DNA of 64,000 nucleotides. Source: an uncultured Clostridia bacterium. Its GTDB lineage: Bacteria; Bacillota; Clostridia; Christensenellales; Borkfalkiaceae. Below, piece by piece: positions 48,945-58,043 of the stretch. The notes under the pieces were generated by a model. That model searched no databases. It was not told the origin of the DNA and saw only the letters and a list, made by a program, of their open reading frames with translations. Location of the stretch: the NCBI GenBank assembly GCA_947624005.1, contig CANQHV010000004.1:1-64000 (forward strand), in the 5' to 3' direction. The position numbers and the translations under genes were made by a program. Positions within the stretch are counted from its first letter, which is position 1. The number at the start of each line of letters is the position of its first letter.

Positions 48945-51335
48945 ATGAAGAACGAAAGCGAAAATGCAAATAGCAATTTAAGCCTTATTGCAAAGCAAAA
49001 AGATATTAAAAATTTAATTGCAAAGTTAAAACGTAAGACTGCCTATTTTTGTGATATCCCTAAAGAATACAGGTATCACCCTAAAATTGTATCTTGTGAA
49101 AGGGAATGCGGGATAAGAAAATCTTCTAAACGTGGCTATGACGTAATCTGCAACAACTTTTTTGTGGAAGAATTGATTTTAGTAAAAGAGTGGTCGAGCA
49201 AAGTAGTAGAAAAACATATTACAAGTTTCTTTGCGGATTTTACATCCTTTTATAAGTTTTTACAAGGCGATATTTATGAAAATGCCTGCTATTATAAATA
49301 TAATTTTTCAACTGACGAAATTGCCGAATTCAAAATAGATATTGAAAAAATCAACACAAAATCGCTTATTGATTATGATATAGATAGTTCTAATTTAAAT
49401 TCTCGCACAAACTTAATATTTTCTATAAATAAGGGATATGACCGAAATACCTCTAACTTTTATGTCGAACAGATTTTTTATGATGAAAAAGGGCAAGTTA
49501 TCAGAACAGATAGACAATCATTTAAATATTTCTTTGATTTCGTACATTTTTTAAAGTGCGATTTATCCGACGCCGATTTACTGTTTTGCGATGGTTTGGA
49601 AAATATAACCGATTTCGGCGATTTAAATTTAAACAATGCGAAGTTAAGAAGCAGTATACTTGACAGATTGGGAATTAAATACGAAATCTGTTTTAATGAT
49701 AATACCGTAGATTTCCCTGCAATTCAAAACAACGAATTAGAAACAATAGACGCTTTGACTGCCGAAAGGACTTTAAATTCCCAAGATGCTTTTAAATGTC
49801 AAAAGATTTATTATATTTCTGACCTACATTTATTACATAGATTAATAAATGCTAATAGTAGAAATCTATTTGATGCCGTTTATATAATTCAAAAAATCAT
49901 TGATAACCTGCTAAAAGACATTCAAGAATTGGAAAAGAATATTATTTTGATAGGTGGCGATACAGCCTCGCATTTGTCGCTGTTTGAGTTGTTTATAAAA
50001 TCTTTACGTACTTCTATCGATAAAAAAAATTTAGACGTGCAAGTTATTTTCACACTTGGAAATCATGAGTTGTGGGATTTTAGCGGGATTCCGTTTGATG
50101 AGATTGTAGAAAAATATAGAAAAGTTATAAAAGACAATGGCATGTATCTTCTTCAAAACAATCTTATTATTAAATATGATTGGAATAAAATTGAAGAAAT
50201 AAGTACAGACGAGTTAAAAAACATGACAAAAACCGAACTCGCAAATCGACTTAAAACCGCAAGGCTTATTTTATTCGGGGGGTTAGGTTTTGCAGGATAT
50301 AACGAAGAATTTAACGCAAATCAAGGAATTTACAGATTTGCTTTAAATCGTAAACAAGAGCTTGAAGAAAGTAAAAAATTTGAATTGCTTTATGATAAAG
50401 TTTGTACGGATTTAATCGGAAAACGTGTAGTAATATTTACCCATATGCCCCAAAAAGATTGGTGTTCTCATAATAAACAATGCCCTGGATTTGTATATGT
50501 TAACGGACATACTCACAGAAACTGTTTTTACGACGACGGCGATTACAGAATATACGCAGACAATCAAATCGGGTATTATAAAAAGAGTTGCCGCTTAAAA
50601 TATTTTTATTTGGAAGATGATTTTGATTTATTTGTTGACTATAAAGACGGGGTATACGAAATCACAAGAGAACAATACATAGATTTTTATTGCGGTAAAA
50701 ATATCTTTATGTCATTCGAAAGAAATTTTCATAAACTATATATGTTAAAAAAGAACGGTTATTATTTGTTTATTTTACAATCCGCAAACGGTAATTTAAA
50801 CATTTTAAACGGCGGTAACTTAAAAGAGTTAAAACATAAAACCGTATATTATTATTTTGAAAATATGGATAGCGTGATTGCCGAGATTAAATCCCCGTTA
50901 GCTAATTTTAGTAATTACCAAAAACGTATTTCCGACGAAATTAAAGCAATTGGCGGTTATGGCACTATTCACGGCGCAATTGTAGATATAGATTTTTTTA
51001 ACCATGTTTATGTCAATCCACTCGATTTGTCGATTACCGCTTATTATGCGACCGATATTATCAAAAAAGTAATTTTTCCTAATACATCCGCATTATTAAA
51101 AAATAACTGCCCCGAACTTTATTTGACCTATTTAAAGTTACTTGAAAATAGCTCGTCGACTGAACTTGCTTTAAGCGGTTCTGATTCAAAATTGACGGAA
51201 GCTCCGCAGATTTACTTGGATACGGATATTTATCGGGCATCGAGAGAAATTAAGAAAATGCAAAAGTTAAACTCGAATATTTTAAGTTTTTGGACTGAAC
51301 CTACAAATAATATATTAAGCGATACCGAAAAATAA
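48945..51335 (+). CDS. Large calcineurin-like metallophosphoesterase, AT-rich
   Basis: This 796-residue single-gene unit has all motifs of a two-metal phosphoesterase: ISDLHLLH (about 291-298), IGGDTAS (336-342), LGNHELWD (371-378), FTHMPQ (498-503) and NGHTHRN (520-526). About 290 residues precede this domain and about 270 follow it; neither part is recognised. The C-terminal part has a block GTIHGAIVDIDFFNHVY (about 674-690). There is no signal peptide or membrane helix. A sample line (49321-49380) is 25% GC, while one in ligD (53041-53100) is 62%, so recent acquisition is likely. The tRNA genes beside it are common integration sites. The substrate is unknown. Confidence 0.8.
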   Translation: MKNESENANSNLSLIAKQKDIKNLIAKLKRKTAYFCDIPKEYRYHPKIVSCERECGIRKSSKRGYDVICNNFFVEELILVKEWSSKVVEKHITSFFADFTSFYKFLQGDIYENACYYKYNFSTDEIAEFKIDIEKINTKSLIDYDIDSSNLNSRTNLIFSINKGYDRNTSNFYVEQIFYDEKGQVIRTDRQSFKYFFDFVHFLKCDLSDADLLFCDGLENITDFGDLNLNNAKLRSSILDRLGIKYEICFNDNTVDFPAIQNNELETIDALTAERTLNSQDAFKCQKIYYISDLHLLHRLINANSRNLFDAVYIIQKIIDNLLKDIQELEKNIILIGGDTASHLSLFELFIKSLRTSIDKKNLDVQVIFTLGNHELWDFSGIPFDEIVEKYRKVIKDNGMYLLQNNLIIKYDWNKIEEISTDELKNMTKTELANRLKTARLILFGGLGFAGYNEEFNANQGIYRFALNRKQELEESKKFELLYDKVCTDLIGKRVVIFTHMPQKDWCSHNKQCPGFVYVNGHTHRNCFYDDGDYRIYADNQIGYYKKSCRLKYFYLEDDFDLFVDYKDGVYEITREQYIDFYCGKNIFMSFERNFHKLYMLKKNGYYLFILQSANGNLNILNGGNLKELKHKTVYYYFENMDSVIAEIKSPLANFSNYQKRISDEIKAIGGYGTIHGAIVDIDFFNHVYVNPLDLSITAYYATDIIKKVIFPNTSALLKNNCPELYLTYLKLLENSSSTELALSGSDSKLTEAPQIYLDTDIYRASREIKKMQKLNSNILSFWTEPTNNILSDTEK

Positions 51336-51389
51336 AAACGGAATGTTTTACTTGCGTTTATTCGTATCATATTATTTATTTGCACTACA

Positions 51390-51426
51390 ATGCGGCAGGC
51401 GTCAAACAGACGTCTGCCGCATTGTA
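51390..51426. terminator. Terminator between the metallophosphoesterase and ligD
   Basis: AATGCGGCAGGCGTC pairs with GACGTCTGCCGCATT with one mismatch. It lies between convergent genes and can end both. Confidence 0.7.
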
Positions 51427-51465
51427 ATAATAACCGTATAAAAAAGCCGAGGCTCGATAAGCGGG

Positions 51466-53916
51466 TTAAGAGCGAAGGGTTTGGGTGGATTTGACGGCGA
51501 AAAAGTCGGACCACGGGTCTTGTCCGAGGAGGCTTAAAGCCGTGCGTAAAGTTACGGAAGCGGGCGGAGTTTTCGGCAACTGTTCCCAGAAAACGGGCAT
51601 CGAAACCGCCGCGCCCGCGCGGGCGCGCACGCTGTAAGGCGCGACGCTTGTCGCGCCCGCGCCGTTCCTTTGCCAATCGATGAAAATTTTGCCCGCGCGC
51701 GACTTTTTGGACATAACCGCGGTATATCTCGACGGGAATTTCGCCGCCAGCAGTTCGGCGACGCGCTTTGAAAAGTTGCGGAACATATCGCCGTCCACGC
51801 CCGAGCGGAAAGGCACGACGACGTGATAACCCTTTCCGCCGCTCGTCTTTAAAAACGACTTCAAATTAAGACCGTCGAGGATTGATTTCAGGTCGAGCGC
51901 GCCGCGCGTTACGGCGGAAAGCGGCAGCCCCTCGTCGGGGTCGAGGTCGAAAACCATGATTTCGGGCTTATACGGCGAGGTCTTGCGGCTCCCCCATACG
52001 TGGAACTCGACGGCGTTGTATTGCGCAAGGCGCACGATGGCGCGAGGGTCCGTAACGTAAAAATATTTTTGCTCGGAAGAGCGCGAAACTCCCGCATAGT
52101 CGCCGTCCAAATGCCGTCTGAAAAATTTTTCGCCGTCGATTCCCGACGGACAGCACACAAGGCTTAAAAACCTGTTTTTAATATACGGGAACATTCTGTC
52201 GGCGACGGCGGCGTAGTAGCGCGCAAGTTCCGCCTTGGTTATCCCCGAGTCCGAAAACATAATTTTCTGCGGGTTGGTTATCTCCACTCCCGCCGTTTCG
52301 CCGCTTCCGACTGTCGTATTTTTCTTTCCGCGGGCGGGCGCGCTATTTTTTGCTTTTTCGCTATCCGAAGTCGGTTTTTCGCCCTTTTCAGCCGCGGATT
52401 TTATGCGCTGTTTAAGCGTTTTGCGGGGCGCGCGTTCCTCCGCCGCTATCTCGCTTATTGTTTTATCGAAGCGAAGTCCCTTGAAACTCGCCTGCCGCAG
52501 TACCCCCGATTTTGTCACTTCGGCGAACTCCACCTGCGCGACGAATACGGGACGCGTCCACACCGAGCCCTTTTTGTATTTTTCGCAAATATTTGAAAAC
52601 GGCGGCGTTTTACGGACCGCCCCCGCGAACTCCGACGGCAGATTACGGCGGTCGGAAGAGGTAAAGCCCGTACCCACAAGCCCCGAAAAGCGCAGTTTTG
52701 CGCCCTCGGGAACGCCTAAAAGCAGGGCGCGCAGATTGCCGTCCGCAGACAGCGTATACCCGCCTATTGCAAACTCGCCGTCCTTTCTGAATTTGAGCTT
52801 TTTCCAATCGCCGTTCCTGCCCGCGGAGTACGCGGAATTTTTGTTTTTTGCTACCACGCCCTCGATATTTTTTTGTTTAAGCGCGGCAAGTTCGCGCGCG
52901 CTCAAATCCGACGTATGTTCGCTGTAAAAAAGCGTTTCGGGCGGATTTTTCAGAAGATTTTTAAGCCTTTTTTTGCGCTCTGCAAGCGGCAGCGGACGAA
53001 GGTCCTCGCCGTCGAGGGCGAGCAGGTCGAATACAACGTACCCAAGCCCGCCTTTGCCGCCTTTTATATAGGCTTGCAACGCGCCGAAGTCGGGCAGTCC
53101 GTCCTTGTCCGCAACGCAGATTTCGCCGTCAAGAACGGCAGAACGCCCGCGTAAAAGCTCGGTCACGGCGTCCGCGACGGGCGCGAACGCGGCGGGGCAA
53201 TCGAGGTTATTGCGCGAAAGAAGGCGCGTTTTTACGCCCTCGGAAAACGCAAGCGCGCGGTAACCGTCGTACTTGATTTCGTACACCCATTCCCCGCCTT
53301 GCGGGAGTGCGGAAACAAGTTCGCAGAGCATAACGGGCGCGCTTTTAAAGGGGTTTTCGGGCGATTTTGCAATCTCGGAAATACTTTTGCCCGAGCGCAC
53401 GCCGCGCTTAAAACGGCTGATACCCGCGCCCGTCCGCGAAAATCCGTCGCGCTCCTTAATAAGCAGCCACGCGTCGTTTTCCGCGCCTTTCATTCTGACA
53501 AGCGCCCAATCGCCTTTAAGCCGTTTTCCGTCGAGGTTGAATTTCAACGAGCCGTCTTTAAGCCCTTTTTCGGGGTCGGAGCGCGGCGTCCAGACCCCTT
53601 CGTCCCACAGCATAACCGTGCCGCCGCCGTATTCGCCGCGGGGAATGACCCCCTCGAAGTCCATATAGTCGGTCGGGTGGTCCTCTACCCGCACGGCAAG
53701 CCGCTTGTCGGCGGTATTGAACGACGGGCCCTTTGGTATAGCCCAGCTTAACGCCACGCCGCCGAGTTCGAGCCGCAAATCGTAGTGTTTTGCGCGCGCC
53801 TCGTGATACTGCACGCAAAATTTGAGAACGCGCGATTTGCCGCGGGTAATTCTGCCTTTCGGCTCGGGCGTGACGGCAAAGTTGCGTTTACTTTTGTATT
53901 CCTTTAATTTTTCCAT
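51466..53916 (-). CDS. ligD: Multifunctional NHEJ DNA ligase D
   Basis: LigD trims, fills and seals double-strand breaks with Ku. The 816-residue protein has an N-terminal phosphoesterase domain (CVQYHEARAKHYDLRLELGG, about 33-52; DYMDFEGVIPRGEYGGGT), a central ATP-dependent ligase (nucleotidyl Lys in EIKYDGYR, about 210) and a C-terminal polymerase/primase domain (about 530-800, with MVFDLDPDEGLP carrying the catalytic Asp pair). It is divergent from ku. No Shine-Dalgarno sequence precedes the ATG; a palindrome (CATACTTTAAGTATG) overlaps the start codon. Confidence 0.95.
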   Translation of the reverse strand: MEKLKEYKSKRNFAVTPEPKGRITRGKSRVLKFCVQYHEARAKHYDLRLELGGVALSWAIPKGPSFNTADKRLAVRVEDHPTDYMDFEGVIPRGEYGGGTVMLWDEGVWTPRSDPEKGLKDGSLKFNLDGKRLKGDWALVRMKGAENDAWLLIKERDGFSRTGAGISRFKRGVRSGKSISEIAKSPENPFKSAPVMLCELVSALPQGGEWVYEIKYDGYRALAFSEGVKTRLLSRNNLDCPAAFAPVADAVTELLRGRSAVLDGEICVADKDGLPDFGALQAYIKGGKGGLGYVVFDLLALDGEDLRPLPLAERKKRLKNLLKNPPETLFYSEHTSDLSARELAALKQKNIEGVVAKNKNSAYSAGRNGDWKKLKFRKDGEFAIGGYTLSADGNLRALLLGVPEGAKLRFSGLVGTGFTSSDRRNLPSEFAGAVRKTPPFSNICEKYKKGSVWTRPVFVAQVEFAEVTKSGVLRQASFKGLRFDKTISEIAAEERAPRKTLKQRIKSAAEKGEKPTSDSEKAKNSAPARGKKNTTVGSGETAGVEITNPQKIMFSDSGITKAELARYYAAVADRMFPYIKNRFLSLVCCPSGIDGEKFFRRHLDGDYAGVSRSSEQKYFYVTDPRAIVRLAQYNAVEFHVWGSRKTSPYKPEIMVFDLDPDEGLPLSAVTRGALDLKSILDGLNLKSFLKTSGGKGYHVVVPFRSGVDGDMFRNFSKRVAELLAAKFPSRYTAVMSKKSRAGKIFIDWQRNGAGATSVAPYSVRARAGAAVSMPVFWEQLPKTPPASVTLRTALSLLGQDPWSDFFAVKSTQTLRS

Positions 53917-54015
53917 ACTTTAAGTATGCGGAATACGCGCGCATTTTATCGGGCGGACGGAATATTACGCCGAAAATCGCAGATAATTTTAGTAAACTCT
54001 TGCGGAAGGTGAATT

Positions 54016-54831
54016 ATGGCTGTCGTTTTGAAAAGCGCAATATCGTTCGGGCTTGTCTATATACCCGTCGGGTTATACACGGCGACGCAGGACGCGGACA
54101 TAAGCTTCAATCAACTCCACAAAACCGACAAATCGCGCATACGCTATAAAAAAGTGTGCGCGCATTGCGGCAAGGAAGTCGAGGCAAAGGACATTGTGCG
54201 GGGATTTCAGTACGCAAAAGACCAATACGTTATAATTACCGACGAAGAATTGGAAAAAATCAAGACAGAAAAGGACCGCTCGATAACCATTTTGAACTTT
54301 ACTCCCCTCGACGGAATAAGCCCCGTCTATTACGACAAGGCGTACTATGTCGCGCCGCAGAAAGGCGGGGCGAAATCGCTTGAACTTTTGAGGCGGGCGA
54401 TGATTAAGACCAACCGCGCCGCGCTGGGCAGAACGGTTTTCAATAATTCGGAAAAACTGCTTGTAATAATACCGCGCGACGACGGTATGCTTATTCAGAC
54501 CCTTTTATACGAGGACGAAATCAAAGACATACCCGCGTTTGAAAAGCCAAAGGTATCCGAGGCGGAGCTTAACATGGCGACTCAACTTATAAAGAGTATG
54601 GAGGAAAGTTTCGCGCCCGAAAAATACAAGGACGGGTTCCGCGAAAAGCTGAAAGAACTGATAGACGATAAAATCGCGGGCAAAACCGTGGAAAAGCCCA
54701 AGGAAGAAAAACCCGGCAGAATTATAGACCTTATGGAAGCGCTTAAAGCGAGCGTTAAAAGCGCAGACGCGGCGAAAAGTGCAAAAACGGGCAAGGCGAA
54801 AAAAAGCGCCGCGCGCAAAAAAGGAGCTTGA
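54016..54831 (+). CDS. ku: Non-homologous end-joining protein Ku
   Basis: Bacterial Ku forms a homodimeric ring on broken DNA ends and recruits LigD. The 271-residue protein starts with the usual MAVVLKSAISFGLVYIPVGLY and contains CAHCGKEVEAKDIVRGFQY and the core beta-barrel. Its C-terminus is short and Lys/Ala-rich (KSAKTGKAKKSAARKKGA), as in many Ku proteins that use a basic tail for DNA threading. It is encoded next to ligD on the opposite strand with a 99-bp shared promoter region. The ribosome binding site is GGAAGGTG. Confidence 0.97.
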   Translation: MAVVLKSAISFGLVYIPVGLYTATQDADISFNQLHKTDKSRIRYKKVCAHCGKEVEAKDIVRGFQYAKDQYVIITDEELEKIKTEKDRSITILNFTPLDGISPVYYDKAYYVAPQKGGAKSLELLRRAMIKTNRAALGRTVFNNSEKLLVIIPRDDGMLIQTLLYEDEIKDIPAFEKPKVSEAELNMATQLIKSMEESFAPEKYKDGFREKLKELIDDKIAGKTVEKPKEEKPGRIIDLMEALKASVKSADAAKSAKTGKAKKSAARKKGA

Positions 54832-54886
54832 ATTTAAAGCTTTGAATGCACCCTTTACGCAAAACTTTTTAAATTTCAAACGGCGC

Positions 54887-54934
54887 AAACTCGCGGGCGG
54901 GCTGACAAAAGTCAGCCCGCCCGCGAGTTTTAAT
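54887..54934 (+). terminator. Terminator after ku
   Basis: A perfect 20-bp stem beginning AAACTCGCGGGCGGGCTGAC with loop AAAA, followed by TTTT on the plus strand. Confidence 0.8.
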
Positions 54935-54988
54935 CTGAATTTCCGAAAAATCCGTTGAACGATATCTTTATTTTGCCGCGGCAAGAAC

Positions 54989-55025
54989 AAACGGCGCGCA
55001 TCTTTAAGATGCGCGCCGTTTTTGT
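54989..55025. terminator. Terminator of the YjzC-like gene
   Basis: AAACGGCGCGCATCTT/AAGATGCGCGCCGTTT around a 1-2 nt centre lies 14 bp past the small ORF on the minus strand. It also has a T-run on the plus strand. Confidence 0.65.
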
Positions 55026-55038
55026 TTGAGGTTACGGA

Positions 55039-55203
55039 TTATTCGTGGTCCATTACCCAATAACCGCCCTCGTGCTGTAAAGGCGGGAACTTTGTACCCT
55101 TTTCGAGAAAGGTTTTTTCGTCGTCGTGGCTTCTGCCGTTTTTGTCGTACGCCTTATAGTGGCAGGACATAGGCACTGTTTCGCCCGATCTGAATTTTTC
55201 CAT
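55039..55203 (-). CDS. Small YjzC-like protein
   Basis: This 54-residue ORF is below the track cutoff. It reads MEKFRSGETVPMSCHYKAYD at the start and later LEKGTKFPPLQHEGGYWVMD. The order of a short basic start, GETVPxS(G/C)xY, a charged middle, then KGxxFPP and a closing aromatic patch resembles YjzC-type small proteins of Firmicutes, whose function is unknown. GGAGGGT lies 6 nt before the ATG. It is single, between ku and hsp20, and ends at a hairpin. Confidence 0.7.
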   Translation of the reverse strand: MEKFRSGETVPMSCHYKAYDKNGRSHDDEKTFLEKGTKFPPLQHEGGYWVMDHE

Positions 55204-55477
55204 ATCAATACCCTCCATACTCCTATTCTGCGCAAATTTTTGCGTTTTATGCGGAATATATTGCGACTTTTTGTCTTTCGCGTCTTAATTGAAAACTCAT
55301 TTCGGAAAAACGCACAAAAATTTTTTGCAAAAACGTTTAAAATTCAAAAAGTGCGTTATATAACTAATGAACAAAGGAAGACGGTAGGCGTCGGGCGGCG
55401 ACACGGCACAAAAAGCCGTTCGGCACAACCGCAGCCTCCCCAAGTTATAAAAATTTATAATTGAAGGAGATTTTATT
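55204..55477. other. Spacer upstream of hsp20
   Basis: AT-rich in the middle with poly-A/T words. A possible plus-strand promoter is TTTAAA-17-TATAAC around 55330-55365. I see no CIRCE element (TTAGCACTC inverted repeat), so hsp20 is probably not under HrcA. No further gene is supported. Confidence 0.45.
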
Positions 55478-55894
55478 ATGAAACACTATTTACAACCCAA
55501 ACGTACTGAAAATTACGACATATTCGACGCGTTCGACGACTGGTTCAAGCCGATGTTCTTCGACGAAAGCAAGGATTTGAGGACGGATATCAGGGAAACC
55601 GAGTCGGATTACGAACTCGACCTCGAACTGCCCGGCTATGCGAAAAACGAAATCAGAATTTCGCTTGAAAACGGCTACCTTACGGTGGAAGCCGAAAAGC
55701 AGAAAAAGGAAGAAAATTCTAAAAAGTACCTGCGCAGAGAGATTTCCGAGCGCACTTCGAGAAGCTATTACGTCGGCTCGGACGTTACCCGCGAACAGAT
55801 AAAGGCGAAGTTCGACAACGGCATACTTTCGCTTACCGTACCCAAGGAAAAGCCCAAGAGTTCGCACGCCGACAACTTTATCGAAATAGAATAA
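55478..55894 (+). CDS. Hsp20/alpha-crystallin family small heat-shock protein
   Basis: This 138-residue ATP-independent holdase binds unfolding proteins. The alpha-crystallin domain spans about 38-130 (TDIRETESDYELDLELPGYAKNEI onward), and the conserved tail motif appears as GILSLTVPK (about 117-125). The N-terminus is short and aromatic (FDAFDDWFKPMFFDE). It has a consensus AAGGAG site 8 nt before the ATG. It is monocistronic and convergent with tsf across a shared terminator. Confidence 0.93.
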   Translation: MKHYLQPKRTENYDIFDAFDDWFKPMFFDESKDLRTDIRETESDYELDLELPGYAKNEIRISLENGYLTVEAEKQKKEENSKKYLRREISERTSRSYYVGSDVTREQIKAKFDNGILSLTVPKEKPKSSHADNFIEIE

Positions 55895-55898
55895 AAAG

Positions 55899-55942
55899 GC
55901 ATAAAAAAAAGGGGCGCGTATCCCGCGCCCCTTTTTTTATGC
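55899..55942. terminator. Bidirectional terminator between hsp20 and tsf
   Basis: AAGGGGCGCG/CGCGCCCCTT with A-runs on the left and T-runs on the right serves both convergent genes. Confidence 0.9.
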
Positions 55943-56848
55943 TTAATTGTTTTTCATAGCTTCGATTTGTTTTGCGACTTCGTCCTGAAGATTTTCGTTT
56001 TTCTTTTCAAGACCTTCGCCCATTTCGAAACGCGCGAAACGCGAAACTTTGAATTTGTTGCCGATTACCTGCGAAACTTTAAGGCTGTCGTCCTTGACGA
56101 AAGGCTGTTCGGTAAGGCAGTTTTCGGAATAGAACTTACCGAGCTTGCCCGCCACTATCTTTTCGAGGATATCCTTGGGCTTGTTCGCGTTTTTGGGGTC
56201 CGCCTGCATCTGCGCAAGCAGTATTTCCTTTTCCTTGTCGAGTACTTCGGCGGGAACTTCGTCGCGTCCGACGTACGAGGGATTTGACGCCGCTATCTGA
56301 AGCGCTATGTCGTGCAGAGTTTCTTCCGAGCCTTGGGTGAAGTCGAGGGCTTCGACCATAACGCCCACTTTGCCGCCCATATGAATATAGGTTTCGATTT
56401 TACCCGAAGTTTTGAAAATTTCGAAGCGGCGTATTGAAATTTTTTCGCCGATTATCGCCGTCTGGTTGGTTATAAAGTCCTTTACCGTGCCGTTTTCGAA
56501 GGGGAGCGCATACAGCGCGTCTACGTCGGCGGGCTTTTCCTTTGCGACTAATTTTGCAACCTCGTCAACTATCGCGTGGAATTTTTCGCCGCGCGAAACA
56601 AAGTCCGATTCGCAGTTTATTTCAAGCAATACGCCCGTATTGCACTTTTCGCAGACGAACGCGCCTACCGCGCCCTCCGCCGCTATTCTGCCTTCCTTTT
56701 TGACTGCTTTAGCTATGCCGCGCTCGCGTAAAAGCTCGGCGGCTTTTTCCATATCGCCGTCGGCGTCGGTCAACGCCTTTTTGCAGTCGAGCATGCCTGC
56801 GCCGCTTTTATCGCGCAACGCCATTACGTCCTTTGCCGTGAATGCCAT
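55943..56848 (-). CDS. tsf: Translation elongation factor Ts
   Basis: EF-Ts recycles EF-Tu from GDP to GTP. The 301-residue protein has the N-terminal UBA-like domain with MALRDKSGAGMLDCKKAL (about 9-26) and the core motif INCESDFVSRGEKF (about 74-87). Length is typical of non-proteobacterial forms. It begins 9 nt after the rpsB stop, the conserved rpsB-tsf pair, and ends at the bidirectional terminator. Confidence 0.97.
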   Translation of the reverse strand: MAFTAKDVMALRDKSGAGMLDCKKALTDADGDMEKAAELLRERGIAKAVKKEGRIAAEGAVGAFVCEKCNTGVLLEINCESDFVSRGEKFHAIVDEVAKLVAKEKPADVDALYALPFENGTVKDFITNQTAIIGEKISIRRFEIFKTSGKIETYIHMGGKVGVMVEALDFTQGSEETLHDIALQIAASNPSYVGRDEVPAEVLDKEKEILLAQMQADPKNANKPKDILEKIVAGKLGKFYSENCLTEQPFVKDDSLKVSQVIGNKFKVSRFARFEMGEGLEKKNENLQDEVAKQIEAMKNN

Positions 56849-56857
56849 ATATCCTCC

Positions 56858-57814
56858 TTACTCCGCCGCCTCTTCGGTTGCGGTCTTCTTTTTTCTCGTC
56901 TTTTTGGGAGCTTCTTCTGCCGCGGGAGCTTCTTCTGCCGCGGGGGCTTTGTCTGCTTCCTCTTTGTCTTCCTTTACCTCTTTCGCCTCGGTCTTCTTCG
57001 CGCGCTTTGCGGGCTTCTTTTCTTCAACCGCCTCTTCTTCCGCCGCGGGCGCTTCAACCGCGTCGATTGCCTCGTCGCTCATCGCTTCCGCAGGCTCGTC
57101 GGAAGATTCCGCGCTTTCGATTACGGGAGTTTCGCCCTGATTTGCCTCGATTACGGCGTTCGCTATAACCGAAGATATAAGTTTTACCGCGCGGATTGCG
57201 TCGTCGTTGCCGGGGATTACCCAATCTATAAGGTCGGGGTCGCAGTTCGTGTCGGTGATAGCCACGATGGGAATGTTGAGTTTGCGCGCTTCGGAAACGG
57301 CGATATCTTCGTTGTTGGGGTCAACTACGAACATTACGCCGGGAAGCTTGGTCATATCCCTTATGCCGTTTAAGTTTGTCTGCAATTTTTCAAGCTCTTC
57401 ACGAAGCTTTGCGACTTCCTTTTTGGGCAGAAGGTCGAACTCGCCCGAAGTTTCCATCTTTTCGATTTTGACCATTCTGTCGATACGCGAACGAATGGTT
57501 TTGAAGTTGGTAAGCGTGCCGCCCAGCCAACGCGAGTTGACGTAGTACATACCGCAACGCTCCGCCTCTTCCTTTATCGCGTCCTGCGCCTGCTTTTTGG
57601 TGCCGACGAAAAGGAGCGTTTTGCCCTCTTTCACCGATTCTACCACAAACTTGTACGCGTCTTCGATAAGCCCCACGGTAAGCTGTAAGTCGATAATGTG
57701 TATATCGTTGCGCGCCGCATAAATGTACTTTGACATTTTGGGGTTCCATTTTCTTGTCTGGTGCCCGAAGTGGACGCCCGCTTCGAGCAGTTGTTTCATT
57801 GTTATAACCGCCAT
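56858..57814 (-). CDS. rpsB: 30S ribosomal protein S2 with acidic/Ala-Lys tail
   Basis: S2 binds the head-body junction of the small subunit. The 318-residue protein has the normal core ([22 protein letters not shown] at the start; [23 protein letters not shown]). A low-complexity tail of about 85 residues after residue 230 is rich in Glu, Ala and Lys ([17 protein letters not shown]). Such tails are seen in some Clostridia S2 proteins and are probably disordered. A leader of about 110 nt precedes it. tsf follows. Confidence 0.96.
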   Translation of the reverse strand: MAVITMKQLLEAGVHFGHQTRKWNPKMSKYIYAARNDIHIIDLQLTVGLIEDAYKFVVESVKEGKTLLFVGTKKQAQDAIKEEAERCGMYYVNSRWLGGTLTNFKTIRSRIDRMVKIEKMETSGEFDLLPKKEVAKLREELEKLQTNLNGIRDMTKLPGVMFVVDPNNEDIAVSEARKLNIPIVAITDTNCDPDLIDWVIPGNDDAIRAVKLISSVIANAVIEANQGETPVIESAESSDEPAEAMSDEAIDAVEAPAAEEEAVEEKKPAKRAKKTEAKEVKEDKEEADKAPAAEEAPAAEEAPKKTRKKKTATEEAAE

Positions 57815-57924
57815 TTCAATTCCTCCGTTTTACCTCCCCGCGAACGCGGCTTTTCGGCGCTTATTGCGGCATTTGGGATTTACCGCCACGGAGCGCCCGC
57901 TTCGCAGGTGTGAATTTTTACAGC
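57815..57924 (-). promoter_or_regulatory. 5' leader of rpsB-tsf
   Basis: The predicted mRNA has about 110 nt before rpsB, with a hairpin-forming GC-rich part (CCGCGTTCGCGGGGAGG) just ahead of the ribosome binding site. S2 is known to autoregulate rpsB in some bacteria; a leader role here is inferred. Confidence 0.5.
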
Positions 57925-57930
57925 CTTGTT

Positions 57931-57959
57931 ATTTTAACAGATATTTAAAAGTCTGTAAA
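57931..57959 (-). promoter_or_regulatory. Promoter of rpsB-tsf
   Basis: Minus-strand TTTACA (57954-57959), a 17-bp spacer and TAAAAT (57931-57936). Confidence 0.7.
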
Positions 57960-58043
57960 GCGTTTTCGGACGGGTTTGAAAAAATTTACGGCGCATTTTG
58001 CGTCCGCGAGGAATTTAAAAAGTAACGTCGCCGAAATTGTTTG

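Noticed and set aside
48517-51465. att direct repeats flanking the AT-rich gene
   Set aside because: I searched by eye for a second copy of the tRNA-Ala or tRNA-Val 3' end near 51.34-51.47 kb and found none; there is also no integrase gene.
55204-55477. CIRCE/HrcA control of hsp20
   Set aside because: No TTAGCACTC inverted repeat is present in the upstream region.
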